A program made the translations under genes and the position numbers. Below are positions 27,952 through 37,733 of a stretch of 64,000 nucleotides of DNA, piece after piece; position 1 is the stretch's first letter, and each line of letters starts with the position of its first letter. The notes under the pieces are model-generated. The model did no database searches and was not told the DNA's origin. It saw nothing but the letters and a program-made list of their open reading frames with translations. The stretch is from Alphaproteobacteria bacterium (lineage in GTDB: Bacteria; Pseudomonadota; Alphaproteobacteria; Sphingomonadales; Emcibacteraceae). The stretch lies in NCBI GenBank assembly GCA_030428615.1, contig JAUIDN010000006.1, positions 83,530-147,529 on the forward strand. The letters are read 5' to 3'.

Positions 27952-29125
27952 AGTCATTTTCGATCCAGTCCTGCTCAAGCCTCTTTAATTCTATCCCGAC
28001 ATCACGGCCCGCAGGCCACCCTTCGGCAATCAGGTCCTGCCCTCTAAATGGCATCTTCGGTATTTCATAATCATTAATATAATAAAGCGTTTTAGGGTCC
28101 AGAACACCCTGCCTTATCAAATTGTGAATGACTACATCCTTCCCCCGCAGATAAAGCACTTTTCTCAGGGTTTTCGCTCTCAGGTCATGTTTATGATATT
28201 CTTCGGCAAAACTAAGTAACATATCCCGGTCCTTATTTGAAAGGCGAAGACGCCTTGCCGTTTCCTGGATAACGTCATTATCTCGCGGCAACAGGCACGA
28301 AAGTCGCCCAAGGACATCTTTTCGTTTCAGTTTTTTCTCAAGTTTCACATATTTCAAAAATGTGTCGTATGGAACAGCATCAGGTATTATCTCCCTCAAT
28401 ATACCGATTGTAGAGAGTATAGGGACCGCCTGCATCACTCTTTTTGATAACAATATTTTACCAAATTCCTGCCAGACACGCTCACCTGAAAGGTCTTTAA
28501 TCATATTTTTAAGTTCAACACAGGCGAGCATACCTGCCTCATCAACGCCGCCGACTTCTATATCTGATGAAAAACGGAAAAACCTTAATATCCGCAGCGC
28601 ATCTTCGCGAATACGTTCACGAGCATCACCAATAAAACGTACCTTAGCTGCTTTTAAATCTTTAAAACCGTCCAGAGGGTCAAAAACAACACCGTTTATA
28701 TCCACATAAAATGCGTTTATGGTGAAATCACGCCTTTTTGCGTCCTCAATCCAATTATCCGTATATTCGACCAAGGCATGGCGTCCATCAGTGGATACAT
28801 CGCGGCGCAGAGTTGTAATTTCAAAATGTTTCTTATCAATTACGGCGGTAATTGTACCATGATCAAGTCCGGTCGGGATGACTTTTATACCCGCACGTTC
28901 AAGCCTTTTCATGTTTTCTTCCGGCCTTAATGTCGAGGCAATATCAATATCGCCGATTTTCCTCTTATTCTGCCAGAAAATATTCAATAATGCATCGCGA
29001 ACCGCACCACCCACGATACGCGCCTCACCTGGATGCTCGTTAAGCACAGACATTACAGCAAGAAGCTCAGGTTTTCTAAGCCATTTGCTATCGCCAATAT
29101 TAAGCAGCACACCGTTCATATTCAT
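27920..29125 (-). CDS. cca: CCA tRNA nucleotidyltransferase
   Basis: 401-residue class II nucleotidyltransferase that adds CCA to tRNA 3' ends. Head domain: RIVGGAVRDALLN, catalytic GDIDIAS (D-x-D), then VEYTDNWIEDAKRRDFTINAFYVDING with the flexible-loop motif, and RIREDALRILRFFRFSSDI. The template/body domain is C-terminal. The start overlaps the end of the NUDIX gene by 26 bases; an ATG at 29119 is also possible. Order DUF1285-NUDIX-cca is a common alphaproteobacterial operon. A poly(A) polymerase activity cannot be excluded by sequence alone. Confidence 0.92.
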   Translation of the reverse strand: MNMNGVLLNIGDSKWLRKPELLAVMSVLNEHPGEARIVGGAVRDALLNIFWQNKRKIGDIDIASTLRPEENMKRLERAGIKVIPTGLDHGTITAVIDKKHFEITTLRRDVSTDGRHALVEYTDNWIEDAKRRDFTINAFYVDINGVVFDPLDGFKDLKAAKVRFIGDARERIREDALRILRFFRFSSDIEVGGVDEAGMLACVELKNMIKDLSGERVWQEFGKILLSKRVMQAVPILSTIGILREIIPDAVPYDTFLKYVKLEKKLKRKDVLGRLSCLLPRDNDVIQETARRLRLSNKDRDMLLSFAEEYHKHDLRAKTLRKVLYLRGKDVVIHNLIRQGVLDPKTLYYINDYEIPKMPFRGQDLIAEGWPAGRDVGIELKRLEQDWIENDFSLPETELLH

Positions 29126-29780
29126 TTACCAATTTTGCAAAACGTACAAGCATCGCCGCTGTAGCACCCCATATTTTATGTTCATCATGCGGGAATACAT
29201 AATAATGACGATCAGCACCTTTCCACCTTAAACTTTCAATCTGATGGTTTCTTTCATCCAAAATGAAACCCAGCGGCACTTCAAAGACCGCTTCCACTTC
29301 TTCCTGTTGTGGAATGATATCAAATTCAGGATTAACGAAACCGACAACAGGCGCGACACTGAACCCGGTCACTGTTTCATAATCCTCCATCGCACCGATG
29401 ACTTCAACATTAGTTTCCGGCAGATTTACTTCTTCCTGTGCTTCACGCAATGCCGTTGCCATTGCATGAAGATCATTTTCGTCACATCTGCCACCGGGGA
29501 AGCTAATTTGACCACCATGACTTTTAAGATGTGACGATCGTTTCGTCAGTAATATCGAAAGCTCGTTTCCACGTTCCACGATCGGCACAAGCACAGCAGA
29601 TGCCTTAAGCGGTAATTCATTTTGAATGAAGTTCCTGTCTTTAAACAATTCACCCGGTCGGTAGAGTGAATGATCCCCCCCAGAGGGTCTTATCCAGGCA
29701 CGTGCTTCCGCAGGTGTCAGTGCGCGCCTCATGATCGGGTCATGGCGTTCAAATATCCTTGTAATAAGTCTTTTCATCAT
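29100..29780 (-). CDS. NUDIX hydrolase, CoA pyrophosphatase type
   Basis: 226-residue NUDIX enzyme. The Nudix box is GGRCDENDLHAMATALREAQEEVNL, which keeps R-E-x2-E-E, and it is preceded by the CoA-type sequence LLTKRSSHLKSHGGQISFPGG, the YeaB/NudL signature. Such enzymes cleave CoA to 3',5'-ADP and phosphopantetheine. The N-terminal part has LTPAEARAWIRPS, usual for alphaproteobacterial members. Middle gene of the DUF1285-NUDIX-cca operon. Confidence 0.92.
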   Translation of the reverse strand: MMKRLITRIFERHDPIMRRALTPAEARAWIRPSGGDHSLYRPGELFKDRNFIQNELPLKASAVLVPIVERGNELSILLTKRSSHLKSHGGQISFPGGRCDENDLHAMATALREAQEEVNLPETNVEVIGAMEDYETVTGFSVAPVVGFVNPEFDIIPQQEEVEAVFEVPLGFILDERNHQIESLRWKGADRHYYVFPHDEHKIWGATAAMLVRFAKLVNEYERCAA

Positions 29781-29819
29781 CTAATTAATTTTCCAATTCA
29801 TTAAAGCGATATTTCATTC

Positions 29820-30386
29820 TCAACCCTCAAGCGGGAAAAATACCCCGCCACTCCATACACCGTAATTACCTTCATATTCTTGCGCATAATCTGCCAGTTG
29901 GTAAAAAACACTGCGTGACATAAGCGCATCCAGATTGGCCCTTACCCGGACGTAAGGCGATGGTTCGCCCGTTTTCTTATCAACAACCACCCTTATCGGG
30001 TTATCTTTGCCTGCTTTGACAAAATCACCCACGTTTGTCTTAAAGATGATATCCGTATCGTGTTTTTCAATATCGACCGCTAAAAAGGGAGCGTCATCAA
30101 CCTGTATCCCTACCTTTTCAACAGGTGTGACCAGAAAATACTTATCATCATCACGCCGAAGAATTGTCGAAAATAGTTTCACCATCCTCTCCCGCATGAT
30201 TGGTGTACCCATATAGTCCCATCTGCCGTCGCGGCGAATACGCATGTCGATCTCTCCACAATAGTCCGGGTTCCAAAGATCTACTGGGGGAAGCTTCTTT
30301 TCAGCAAGGGCTCTTTCGGCCTCCAATGCAAATGTTTCAGGCCTAAAAGTTGAAGTATTATGGGCAGTTACGTTCATCTTTGTCAT
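29820..30386 (-). CDS. DUF1285 domain protein
   Basis: 188-residue cytosolic protein of DUF1285. Markers: LWNPDYCGEIDMRIRRDGRWDYMGTPIMRERMVKLFSTILRRDDDKYFLVTPVEKVGI and the closing SRSVFYQLADYAQEYEG, then GVWSGGVFFPLEG. The function is not known; it heads the operon with the NUDIX hydrolase and cca, an order conserved in alphaproteobacteria. AGGAG lies 7 bases before the ATG. Confidence 0.9.
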   Translation of the reverse strand: MTKMNVTAHNTSTFRPETFALEAERALAEKKLPPVDLWNPDYCGEIDMRIRRDGRWDYMGTPIMRERMVKLFSTILRRDDDKYFLVTPVEKVGIQVDDAPFLAVDIEKHDTDIIFKTNVGDFVKAGKDNPIRVVVDKKTGEPSPYVRVRANLDALMSRSVFYQLADYAQEYEGNYGVWSGGVFFPLEG

Positions 30387-30448
30387 AACGTACTCCTATA
30401 ACAAGTATATGAAAATAATATTACACTTTTTAGATAGTTTTTTAAAGG

Positions 30449-30931
30449 TTAAACTCGCGATATTTCGCCAATAACATTGTAAAATGAACCAGTTAGAAGT
30501 TCCAATGCTAACAGCCTAGAAAGGTCATCCTGACCTTTCATGGTAATATTTTCGGCGCACTTACGGCTGAAGCCAAGACGTGAATAATAACTTTCATCGC
30601 CAACAAGGATCACGCGACTATGACCAAGCTCTTTTGCCCGTTCCAGGCCATGTTTCATAAGCTTTATGCCGTACCCCTGCCCCTGCAGTTCCGGTTTCAC
30701 CGCAATCGGGCCTAATAGAAGTGCATCATGTGAACCTATTTTCACGGGCCAAAAACGAAGGGTCGCAATCAACTTTCCATCGTCTTTAACCACGAAGGCC
30801 AAATCGGCTATCGGATCTACACCTTCGCGCAGTGCATAGGCCGCTTTCTTAAAACGGTCTTCGCCAAACGCAACATCAAGAAGTTCTTCCACAGATTGGG
30901 CATCGGACGACTGTTGCAATAAAATATCCAT
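30449..30931 (-). CDS. GNAT family N-acetyltransferase (YhbS-like)
   Basis: 160-residue GNAT protein. LLLGPIAVKPELQGQGYGIKLMKHGLERAKELGHSRVILVGDESYYSRLGFSRK is the acetyl-CoA loop and following helix of YhbS-type acetyltransferases, including the VGDxxYYxRFGF pattern. The substrate is unknown. It stands alone upstream of the DUF1285 operon (62 bases from it) and could be co-transcribed. Confidence 0.88.
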   Translation of the reverse strand: MDILLQQSSDAQSVEELLDVAFGEDRFKKAAYALREGVDPIADLAFVVKDDGKLIATLRFWPVKIGSHDALLLGPIAVKPELQGQGYGIKLMKHGLERAKELGHSRVILVGDESYYSRLGFSRKCAENITMKGQDDLSRLLALELLTGSFYNVIGEISRV

Positions 30932-31058
30932 GAAACTTACCGTTTGTTAAAAAGTTCCAAGCAAATATCATATAAGAATCACAATATCCAGCAAATAATA
31001 CGTTTTATGACTATAATTTCCGAATATAATTCGTTTTATAATAACAAAACAAAATATT

Positions 31059-32447
31059 CTAAAACCCAAACAGGAATCTGAGATTGAAACTATCAATAAT
31101 ATCTGTTTTAACATTCATCGCATTTTTAACAACCGTATGCCCGTAATTGCCCTGTATCTTCATAGAGTCATTTAAATACCAATCGGCAGCAACAATAATA
31201 GACTTCTGCTTTCTTCCGAATATTTCATGGGTAAAATCGGCGATATCATATCGGGCGGCCAGCCTAACTTCTCCCATTCCCCCTTTACCAACCGGGTTAC
31301 GGATATCCACTTTATTAAACCGACCATCGGTTCCGTCAATTGTGCGTTCGCCCCCCGTAGGGAAAAAACTGATCTCAACATATCCACCCTGATAAGCGGG
31401 GTCTTGTGCTGTAAGTATTTCTAATGCGGATAATTTATTTTTCACTATCCCGTATTCTGCCTGCACGGCGAAGGATTGATACGTGGTCACGAATTCAGCA
31501 TTATAAAACATTTCTGACTTAATGTTAAACTCTTGCGATGCCAAGGGTTTCAAATCCCCCTGTTTGACAAACGGTCTCGCACTATAATTTAAGTCAAAAC
31601 TGTTTCCGTTTTCGTTTCGGTAAAAACCTGAAAAACCGAAATGCACCCCAACGCCATTTTCGAACCGCGGGCTAAAGGTCGCCCTGGCGGAAGCCATATT
31701 GTTATCATCAATTGATGCATTGCCCGTTGCAACGTTTTCAAAAAAATACCCCCCACTTAAGGACCAATTATCACCGTGATGTGAAACACCAACCCCAACA
31801 CGCGGGTTTATACGCATTGCATTTATGAACGCCGCGCGTTCTGCAAACGCTGTATTTGGCGGCGGTGTAAGTTTATCAAGTGTATTATATGTACGCGTTT
31901 GTCCCACGACGAATGTTGTATTACCCACGGTATAGTCAACATAGGCCAGTTTGACTTCAACCTCATTATCAACAAATTTTGCCGCCATTCTGTAATTAAA
32001 AACGCCAAACGCTCTTCCGCGAACCCCCAATTCTAAATGCCTGAGATTGGTACCATTTATTTTATCTTCTGGCCTTTCTGCGCCATCCCCGTCCTTAAAG
32101 GAAACAATGGAATAGTCGTAGGTAATCCTACCATTGATCTGAAACTGAAAGAGATCATCTTTTGAGCTTATTCTTGGTCCGGGCGTCCATTCAAGAATTA
32201 AATCATTTCCACTAATTTCATCAGTTTGCTGGCCCGACTGCTGGGATGCGTCCGAACCATCTTCTGCATTGATCCCATCGACCCGCGCTTTTAAGTCATC
32301 TATCTGTCTTTGAAGGCCTTTTACATCAGGTTTTTCAAATTCCTGCGTCGCGCTTTGATCCGTTGTCTGTGCACTCGCGGATATTGCCAACGATCCAAAC
32401 GCCAATAACATACTCCCAGCGGCAGGCAAAAACATATTCAATTTCAT
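31059..32447 (-). CDS. Porin, phosphate-selective O/P family
   Basis: Outer-membrane porin of 462 residues. Signal peptide 1-26 (ending ISASA-QT), then a short trimerisation coiled coil (LQRQIDDLKARVDGI), typical of OprO/OprP-type porins, and a beta-barrel with alternating strands (FQFQINGRITYDYSIVSF, LRHLELGVRGRAFGVFNYRMAAKFVDNEVEVKLAYVDY) ending in aromatic SFNLRFLFGF. Such porins carry phosphate, pyrophosphate or other anions in low phosphate. No pho box is seen by eye. Its upstream region is the 0.5-kb divergent gap. Confidence 0.88.
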   Translation of the reverse strand: MKLNMFLPAAGSMLLAFGSLAISASAQTTDQSATQEFEKPDVKGLQRQIDDLKARVDGINAEDGSDASQQSGQQTDEISGNDLILEWTPGPRISSKDDLFQFQINGRITYDYSIVSFKDGDGAERPEDKINGTNLRHLELGVRGRAFGVFNYRMAAKFVDNEVEVKLAYVDYTVGNTTFVVGQTRTYNTLDKLTPPPNTAFAERAAFINAMRINPRVGVGVSHHGDNWSLSGGYFFENVATGNASIDDNNMASARATFSPRFENGVGVHFGFSGFYRNENGNSFDLNYSARPFVKQGDLKPLASQEFNIKSEMFYNAEFVTTYQSFAVQAEYGIVKNKLSALEILTAQDPAYQGGYVEISFFPTGGERTIDGTDGRFNKVDIRNPVGKGGMGEVRLAARYDIADFTHEIFGRKQKSIIVAADWYLNDSMKIQGNYGHTVVKNAMNVKTDIIDSFNLRFLFGF

Positions 32448-32983
32448 TAAGATATACCCAATGTAATATTATTTCTTTTTTTGAAATTAACGATTGAATG
32501 CCGCTCGTCAAGCAGTAGTTCACATTTTTGTTAAAAATAGAAGCGTACTTTTTTACCCCTTTTGGGGTGAGTCGTTCTAATCAGCAGGAATAATTTTAAA
32601 ATCATGGCATTAATTTTAGCAGCCAAAATAAAAATTTGTGAATATTTCTATCTAATTATTTGAAATCATTAATAAAATAAAGGTCGAATTCCATTTAGCC
32701 TAATTTCCCACATCAAATTGTTAAAGGTTAATCATGTGGATTAACCTTTTGTCAATAAATCTTACCTAACCTTTAAATTGATTATTTCCTCCCCCAAACT
32801 TGGGCGGCCTCACGTTACAGAGCCGCCTTTTTTTTGTCAAAATCACGTGGTTAAGTCAGTTTGGGATATTTTAAGAAGGAAACGCTTGTAACTTGGGTAT
32901 AAAATAAGTTAATAAATGGTTAATAATGGTTAAAACTTTAAAGAAAATAGCGTCGCGCAAAAGCACAAGGGGGAAAAGGCGAA
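32448..32983. other. Divergent intergenic region, 0.5 kb
   Basis: Separates the divergent porin and barrel-protein genes. It contains no ORF of note. Within it are an 11-base perfect inverted repeat (AAAGGTTAATC at 32723-32733, GATTAACCTTT at 32739-32749) and a stand-alone plus-strand terminator (32802-32835) that neither neighbour can use; see the RNA candidate below. Confidence 0.7.
32785..32835 (+). ncRNA. Candidate small RNA ending in an orphan terminator (copy 1)
   Basis: Hairpin GGCGGC (32803-32808) / GCCGCC (32822-32827) followed by eight T (32828-32835) faces plus strand inside a divergent gap, so no coding gene feeds it. A promoter-like TTGTCA (32749-32754), 17 bases, TTTAAA (32772-32777) would start a transcript near 32785. 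The 5' part contains TTTCCTCCCCC, which is complementary to Shine-Dalgarno sequences. A relative lies at 40637. Existence of the RNA is inferred. Confidence 0.4.
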
Positions 32984-33883
32984 ATGATCAATAAGTCATT
33001 TGTAAAGACTTCAATTCTCCTCAATATCGCACTCGTGGCTTTTCATAATTCGCCCGCGTTATCACAAAGTGCGCCAGCTATGCCGGATGTGGAGCAACCA
33101 CAAACATATGACGCTGATTCAATCGCAGACGATTATGAAGCTGTACCGCTTTATGATGAAGAAGAATGGATTATCACAACTGGCTATGATTATAGCAGCG
33201 GTCAATTTAATCTTCCGGCAAATACAAATATAAGCTACATACCCTACAGCTTAAGATATAACACAGGGCCATGGAGCTTTCGTGCGAGCAGCGGCTATAT
33301 AAGCTTTGCCTCACCGCGAAATGTTATCACAGCGCTTGACGGCGTGCCTCTGGTTACTGACGTCGAACTGGATTTTAATGAACAACGAAGAAACTCAAGA
33401 AGAAGTGGTTTTGGGGATGTTTATTTAAGTGCCACATATTCAGTAGACAATCCCTATAACGATGATTTTCAAATCGACCTGACCGGACAGATTAAAATAC
33501 CCACCGCCGACGAATATAAGGGACTTGGGACAGGAAAAGTTGATTACGCCATTAAAACTGACGTGTCCTATCTGATCGGAAACTTTATGCCGTTTGCAAC
33601 GCTCGGTTATCGTTTCATTGGAAAATCAGATTTATATGACCTTCAAAACAGTTTTTTCGCCTCTATCGGAGCATCATATTTCATCACCTATGATACGAGT
33701 GTTGGTGTCAGTTATGAATACCGGGAGAGTGCGACGCCAGGGTTTAATAGCCCGAAAGAAATATTCGCCTATACGGACGTTCAGATAGATGACCGTTGGG
33801 GAGTAAACTTTTACGGCGTAGTCGGCCTTAACAATGTGACCACGGACTACGGTCTCGGCACCCAGATACGGTTCAAATTTTAG
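32984..33883 (+). CDS. Outer-membrane beta-barrel protein (transporter-like)
   Basis: 299 residues with signal peptide 1-28 (ending ALSQS). An acidic linker is followed by regular amphipathic strands (WSFRASSGYISFASP, FGDVYLSATYSV, FQIDLTGQIKIPTAD, VDYAIKTDVSYLIGNFMPFATLGYRFIG, VGVSYEYRES) and a C-terminal Phe (LGTQIRFKF), so an integral barrel of about 12 strands. It resembles proteins labelled transporter or phenol-pathway MetA-like, but I cannot name a substrate. GGGGGA lies upstream of the ATG. Confidence 0.8.
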   Translation: MINKSFVKTSILLNIALVAFHNSPALSQSAPAMPDVEQPQTYDADSIADDYEAVPLYDEEEWIITTGYDYSSGQFNLPANTNISYIPYSLRYNTGPWSFRASSGYISFASPRNVITALDGVPLVTDVELDFNEQRRNSRRSGFGDVYLSATYSVDNPYNDDFQIDLTGQIKIPTADEYKGLGTGKVDYAIKTDVSYLIGNFMPFATLGYRFIGKSDLYDLQNSFFASIGASYFITYDTSVGVSYEYRESATPGFNSPKEIFAYTDVQIDDRWGVNFYGVVGLNNVTTDYGLGTQIRFKF

Positions 33884-33888
33884 CATTA

Positions 33889-34224
33889 TTGAGTAGCTCT
33901 TTAACATTTAAATGTTTAGTCTTCGTTTTAATGGTTGCTATTGAAAAGAACTTATTAACCCCTCATCACGCAGTGTTTTACACGGCACAAACGGTGCTAT
34001 GGATTATATATGGTTTAATATTTCGATTGATCTGGATCGGATATGATTATTACATTCCCCCATCACCTCTTTGGTTTTTAACCTATGTTACCGGTGGTTT
34101 TATCGGAACGACTATACTGGCATTTATTTATTGGTCCTGCCGCAGTAAAAATTTTTATATACAGTTTCTGGTCGCAATTTTCGCAACCATTTCCATAGCA
34201 ATAATTTGGCGTTTTTTTTCATAA
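33889..34224 (+). CDS. Small membrane protein, hypothetical
   Basis: Up to 111 residues from a TTG at 33889; an ATG start at 33931 would give 97. Three membrane helices can be seen (AQTVLWIIYGLIFRLIWIGY, LWFLTYVTGGFIGTTILAFIYW, FLVAIFATISIAIIWRFF) with charged turns between, which supports a real gene although no ribosome site is obvious. It follows the barrel gene by 5 bases. A weak hairpin (CCCC...GGGG, 34233-34253) follows. No family recognised. Confidence 0.45.
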   Translation: MSSSLTFKCLVFVLMVAIEKNLLTPHHAVFYTAQTVLWIIYGLIFRLIWIGYDYYIPPSPLWFLTYVTGGFIGTTILAFIYWSCRSKNFYIQFLVAIFATISIAIIWRFFS

Positions 34225-34283
34225 TAATTTCCCCTAATATTATTAAGGGGGCTTTAAATATCTGTCCTTCTGCAATATTCACT

Positions 34284-36704
34284 TTAAATCGGCTCACCCG
34301 GTGGTATCGGTGCAATCTCCGACGCCTTAGGCATATATTCACCTTTCAAAAATAGGCCAATACGTCTGGCTTGCGCCTGATAAAATGCCTTATATTCTCT
34401 TGTCATCTCATCATTTTCAATGCGGTCTTCAAGTATCCCTTTCAACCCGTTTAAATGCGATGCCGTCATTGCCTGCGCGGCGGGGCTCGCGTCATTATCA
34501 CCAGCCGTCATCATCATATAATGAACAAATACATGCCCGACACGACGATGAACCGCTGCTTTTAACGGATCATCTTCTATCCGGGGTGCCAGAATTGTGC
34601 GACTGGCAATCTTGACGATATATCGATCAAGGCTTATTTGGCCGCTATCGCGTACATTAAAATCATTAATTCTGGCCAGACGCTCCTTGTTAAACAGTAG
34701 TCCCAGTGTGTGATTAGCGTGGGCTTCTGCAAGCGCGAGCGCATCAAAACTCGCACCGGTATCGCGCGGGAAGCTTTCATTAGTAAGCTCATAGCCAAAT
34801 GCCTTCGGCGGAATAAGGTCAAGAATATGCTTCGGCAATGTCAGATAATCTGCACTCAATGCCGTCAGGACAATATCCGTTGCCGCATCCTGTCGCATAC
34901 GCGATACCACGCTGTGGCGGGGGACAAGATTTTCACCTTTTACCTCATACCCGTAAATCATCCCGCCGATGGATTTTGCGGCCGCATTAATCTGAAATCT
35001 GGGCAAGTAATAAAGTGGCACCAAAGTTTCCTCAAGCTGCGAAAGCGGCGTTCCTGTTGCAATATTATCAAGACCGAATTTCGATAATGCCACCCGGCGC
35101 ACTTCATAAAGGTTTTTTGTACTTTCAAGCACATCATCGCCGAAATCCCAAAGATGGCTGTCCGCATGCAGGCTTGCTGCACCGCGACTATCCGGTCCAT
35201 CCGCAACAAATTTATGGCCTGCCGCATAGGCATCTTCCATAATTTTTTTCATACCCGCTGCTTCATCAGCATCATTTTCATATTGACGGTAGCCCCAGTT
35301 GACGGCAATTTTATTCCAGTTACCGATTTTTTCCCGGTACGGGTTGCTAATATCAACGTTCCCATCACTATCAAGGGTGATCTTCGGATGCGGATAATCC
35401 ATCACGTCATCATCACCGAATATACTGGCGATATAATTATGGGCAAATCCAAGCGTATGACCAACTTCATGGGCCCCTAACTGCCGCGTGCGCGCAAGAA
35501 CAAGTTCCAGACTCTCATCGGTATTTTTGCCGTCCGCATAGGGGCCAGTTACCGCGTTCGCTATCATGAAATCCTGACGTGATCTGAGTGACCCCAGTGT
35601 CACATGCCCTTTTATGATTTCCCCGGTTCTCGGGTCACGGACGCTGGCCCCATATGACCAGCCGCGGGTTGAACGATGCACCCAGTTTACGACATTGTAG
35701 CGGACATCGTCAGGATCCATTCCTTCCGGCATGATTTTTACCTGAAACCCGTCTTTAAACCCGGCAGCTTCAAAGGCTTCCGCCCACCAGCTTACACCAT
35801 CAAACAATGCCTGTCTGATCGCCGGTGGTGCGCCGCTATCAATATAATATATGATCGGCTCAACCGCTTCTGACACGTCTGCATCCGGTCTTTTCTTTTC
35901 AAGCCGGTGGCGGGAAATATACTTTTTTGAAATCGGGTCTGTAATGTCCGTTGCATAATCAATCACTTCAGTAAAATTAAAACTCATCGCCGGGTGAAAA
36001 GCGCGTGGTTTGTAATTATCATCCGGAAGTTCCACAAACGAAATTCGCTGCTTCAATGTGATGATTTTCGGATTGGCCGCAACCGAGCGAACAAAACTCC
36101 CCGGATCATCGCCCATGAATGTCACCGTGGATTGAAGTTCGGTATTTTTTGGAAAGGTTTTTACAAATTCAAAATCAACAAAACTGCGATCCTGATCAAG
36201 ACTGAAATCCCCCTGCCCTGTGCGTTTTATTTTTGCTGCACTTTGGTGCTGGTCACTAAGCATCATTTCAGTAACATCAATTAGGGTAGCATCTCCTTCG
36301 CTCGCGACCGCTTTGAAGCTCCATACAATTGAGGGCGCGAATGCATTAATCGCCGCAAGTCTTTCCCTTGGATTATCGCTATTGGCCACAAACCGGGTGT
36401 TTTTTTGATGCAGTAATACTTTTTTTCCAACGCGATCAAAATAAACGAGCTTTGTACCGCCGAGCTGTCCGCGGTCCAATGCCACATCATTTGAACCTAG
36501 GGCACCTGGAAGGCTGACCTTATAGATAAAATCCTCTTTCATCCGATCAACCGACAAATAGACTTTGCCTTCTTCATGATCAAGATAAAGATCAAAGAAC
36601 CCCTCTCTGGATTCCATACCATCGGTAAAATCTGAAATTGATTGCGCCTGTGTGCTAACGGAAAACCATATGAGAGTAATAGTGATCAAAAATGTCCGCA
36701 ACAT
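34284..36704 (-). CDS. Zinc-dependent metalloprotease (DUF5117/DUF4953 type)
   Basis: Large exported protease of 806 residues. Signal peptide 1-20 (ending STQAQS). The zinc site is ELGAHEVGHTLGFAHNYI, an H-E-x2-H-x2-G-x2-H metzincin motif, followed by MDYPHP as candidate Met-turn. N-terminal DUF5117-like region (FDLYLDHEEGKVYLSVDRMKEDFIY) and C-terminal DUF4953-like region complete the family pattern. The start at 36704 has AAGGGG 6 bases upstream; the ATG at 36710 abuts it. It likely degrades proteins outside the inner membrane. Monocistronic. Confidence 0.9.
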   Translation of the reverse strand: MLRTFLITITLIWFSVSTQAQSISDFTDGMESREGFFDLYLDHEEGKVYLSVDRMKEDFIYKVSLPGALGSNDVALDRGQLGGTKLVYFDRVGKKVLLHQKNTRFVANSDNPRERLAAINAFAPSIVWSFKAVASEGDATLIDVTEMMLSDQHQSAAKIKRTGQGDFSLDQDRSFVDFEFVKTFPKNTELQSTVTFMGDDPGSFVRSVAANPKIITLKQRISFVELPDDNYKPRAFHPAMSFNFTEVIDYATDITDPISKKYISRHRLEKKRPDADVSEAVEPIIYYIDSGAPPAIRQALFDGVSWWAEAFEAAGFKDGFQVKIMPEGMDPDDVRYNVVNWVHRSTRGWSYGASVRDPRTGEIIKGHVTLGSLRSRQDFMIANAVTGPYADGKNTDESLELVLARTRQLGAHEVGHTLGFAHNYIASIFGDDDVMDYPHPKITLDSDGNVDISNPYREKIGNWNKIAVNWGYRQYENDADEAAGMKKIMEDAYAAGHKFVADGPDSRGAASLHADSHLWDFGDDVLESTKNLYEVRRVALSKFGLDNIATGTPLSQLEETLVPLYYLPRFQINAAAKSIGGMIYGYEVKGENLVPRHSVVSRMRQDAATDIVLTALSADYLTLPKHILDLIPPKAFGYELTNESFPRDTGASFDALALAEAHANHTLGLLFNKERLARINDFNVRDSGQISLDRYIVKIASRTILAPRIEDDPLKAAVHRRVGHVFVHYMMMTAGDNDASPAAQAMTASHLNGLKGILEDRIENDEMTREYKAFYQAQARRIGLFLKGEYMPKASEIAPIPPGEPI

Positions 36705-36875
36705 TGCCATCCCCTTGTAAATTGTTATGAACCAAGACCATAAATTGAAAAGACTGCAACATCAAGCGAGCGATACCGAATAATAACCGTTCGCAGCATT
36801 TTTTTTAATCTGATGGCATCATATATTACGTAAAACCAAAGTAGTCGATTACTCATTCAAGGATGCCGTTAGATA

Positions 36876-37679
36876 ATGAAAACAATGTTCTTAATCTTCT
36901 TAATGCTTTTGGTACCCACGTTATCTTTCGCGCAGCAAGGTGCCCGCCCGGGAGAGGACCGGGACAGCTGGACATTTCTAATCGCAGGCGGGCCATTCAT
37001 TTTTCCGGAATTCGAAGGTGCAACCAATTACCGCGTTCTGCCAATACCCTTTTTTCGGGCGTCAAAAGGAAATTATTTCATCCAGACAGAAGGCCCCGGT
37101 TTAACCGCAAACCTGTTTAATCATCGAAAACTAAAATTTGGACCGTCCGTTCAATATCGTGGTGAACGTGATCAGGATATAAATAATTCTATCATTCAGC
37201 TGTTTGAAACCATTAACAGCACTGTAGAAGCAGGTGGCTTTATATCTTACAGGTTTTCTCTCGAAAATCCGGGTGAAGCTATCACGGCGAGAATTAAGAC
37301 AATGATTGATCTTGGCGATGCGCATAACGGTTATAACGTCAGTGCCTCACTTTCTTACGGCAGGATAATTGGACTAAAAACAAGGGTTAATGTCTCGTTG
37401 GGCTCAACATATGCCGATCAAAATTATAACAATACCTATTTTGGTGTAAGCCAAACTGATGCGACGCTTAGCGGTTTTAATATTTATCAGGCGAATAGTG
37501 GCATTAAAGACATCGGTGGGACCATAAACATAGCACACCCGCTCAGTAACGGTTGGGGCATAACAGGTCTAGTCGGATATAAAAAACTACTCTCTCCGGC
37601 TGCGAACAGTCCCATTATCCAAAATGCTGGCACAGACAATCAATTCCTTGGAAGCGTTGCCCTGTCATATAGGTTTTAA
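36876..37679 (+). CDS. MipA/OmpV family outer-membrane protein (copy 2)
   Basis: 267-residue barrel. Signal peptide 1-19 (ending SFAQQ). The core segment FLIAGGPFIFPEFEGATNYRVLPIPFFRASKGNYFIQTEGPGL is the family opening with PEFEG. Later strands and C-terminal FLGSVALSYRF finish the barrel. It is only distantly like the copy at 17615 (different start of barrel), so these are separate paralogues rather than a recent duplication. It precedes a lipoprotein gene by 55 bases in the same direction. Confidence 0.87.
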   Translation: MKTMFLIFLMLLVPTLSFAQQGARPGEDRDSWTFLIAGGPFIFPEFEGATNYRVLPIPFFRASKGNYFIQTEGPGLTANLFNHRKLKFGPSVQYRGERDQDINNSIIQLFETINSTVEAGGFISYRFSLENPGEAITARIKTMIDLGDAHNGYNVSASLSYGRIIGLKTRVNVSLGSTYADQNYNNTYFGVSQTDATLSGFNIYQANSGIKDIGGTINIAHPLSNGWGITGLVGYKKLLSPAANSPIIQNAGTDNQFLGSVALSYRF

Positions 37680-37733
37680 TGCTTTATTTGATCTAAATTT
37701 ATTGTACTCTATTGTGAACGAGGTGAGAAAATA

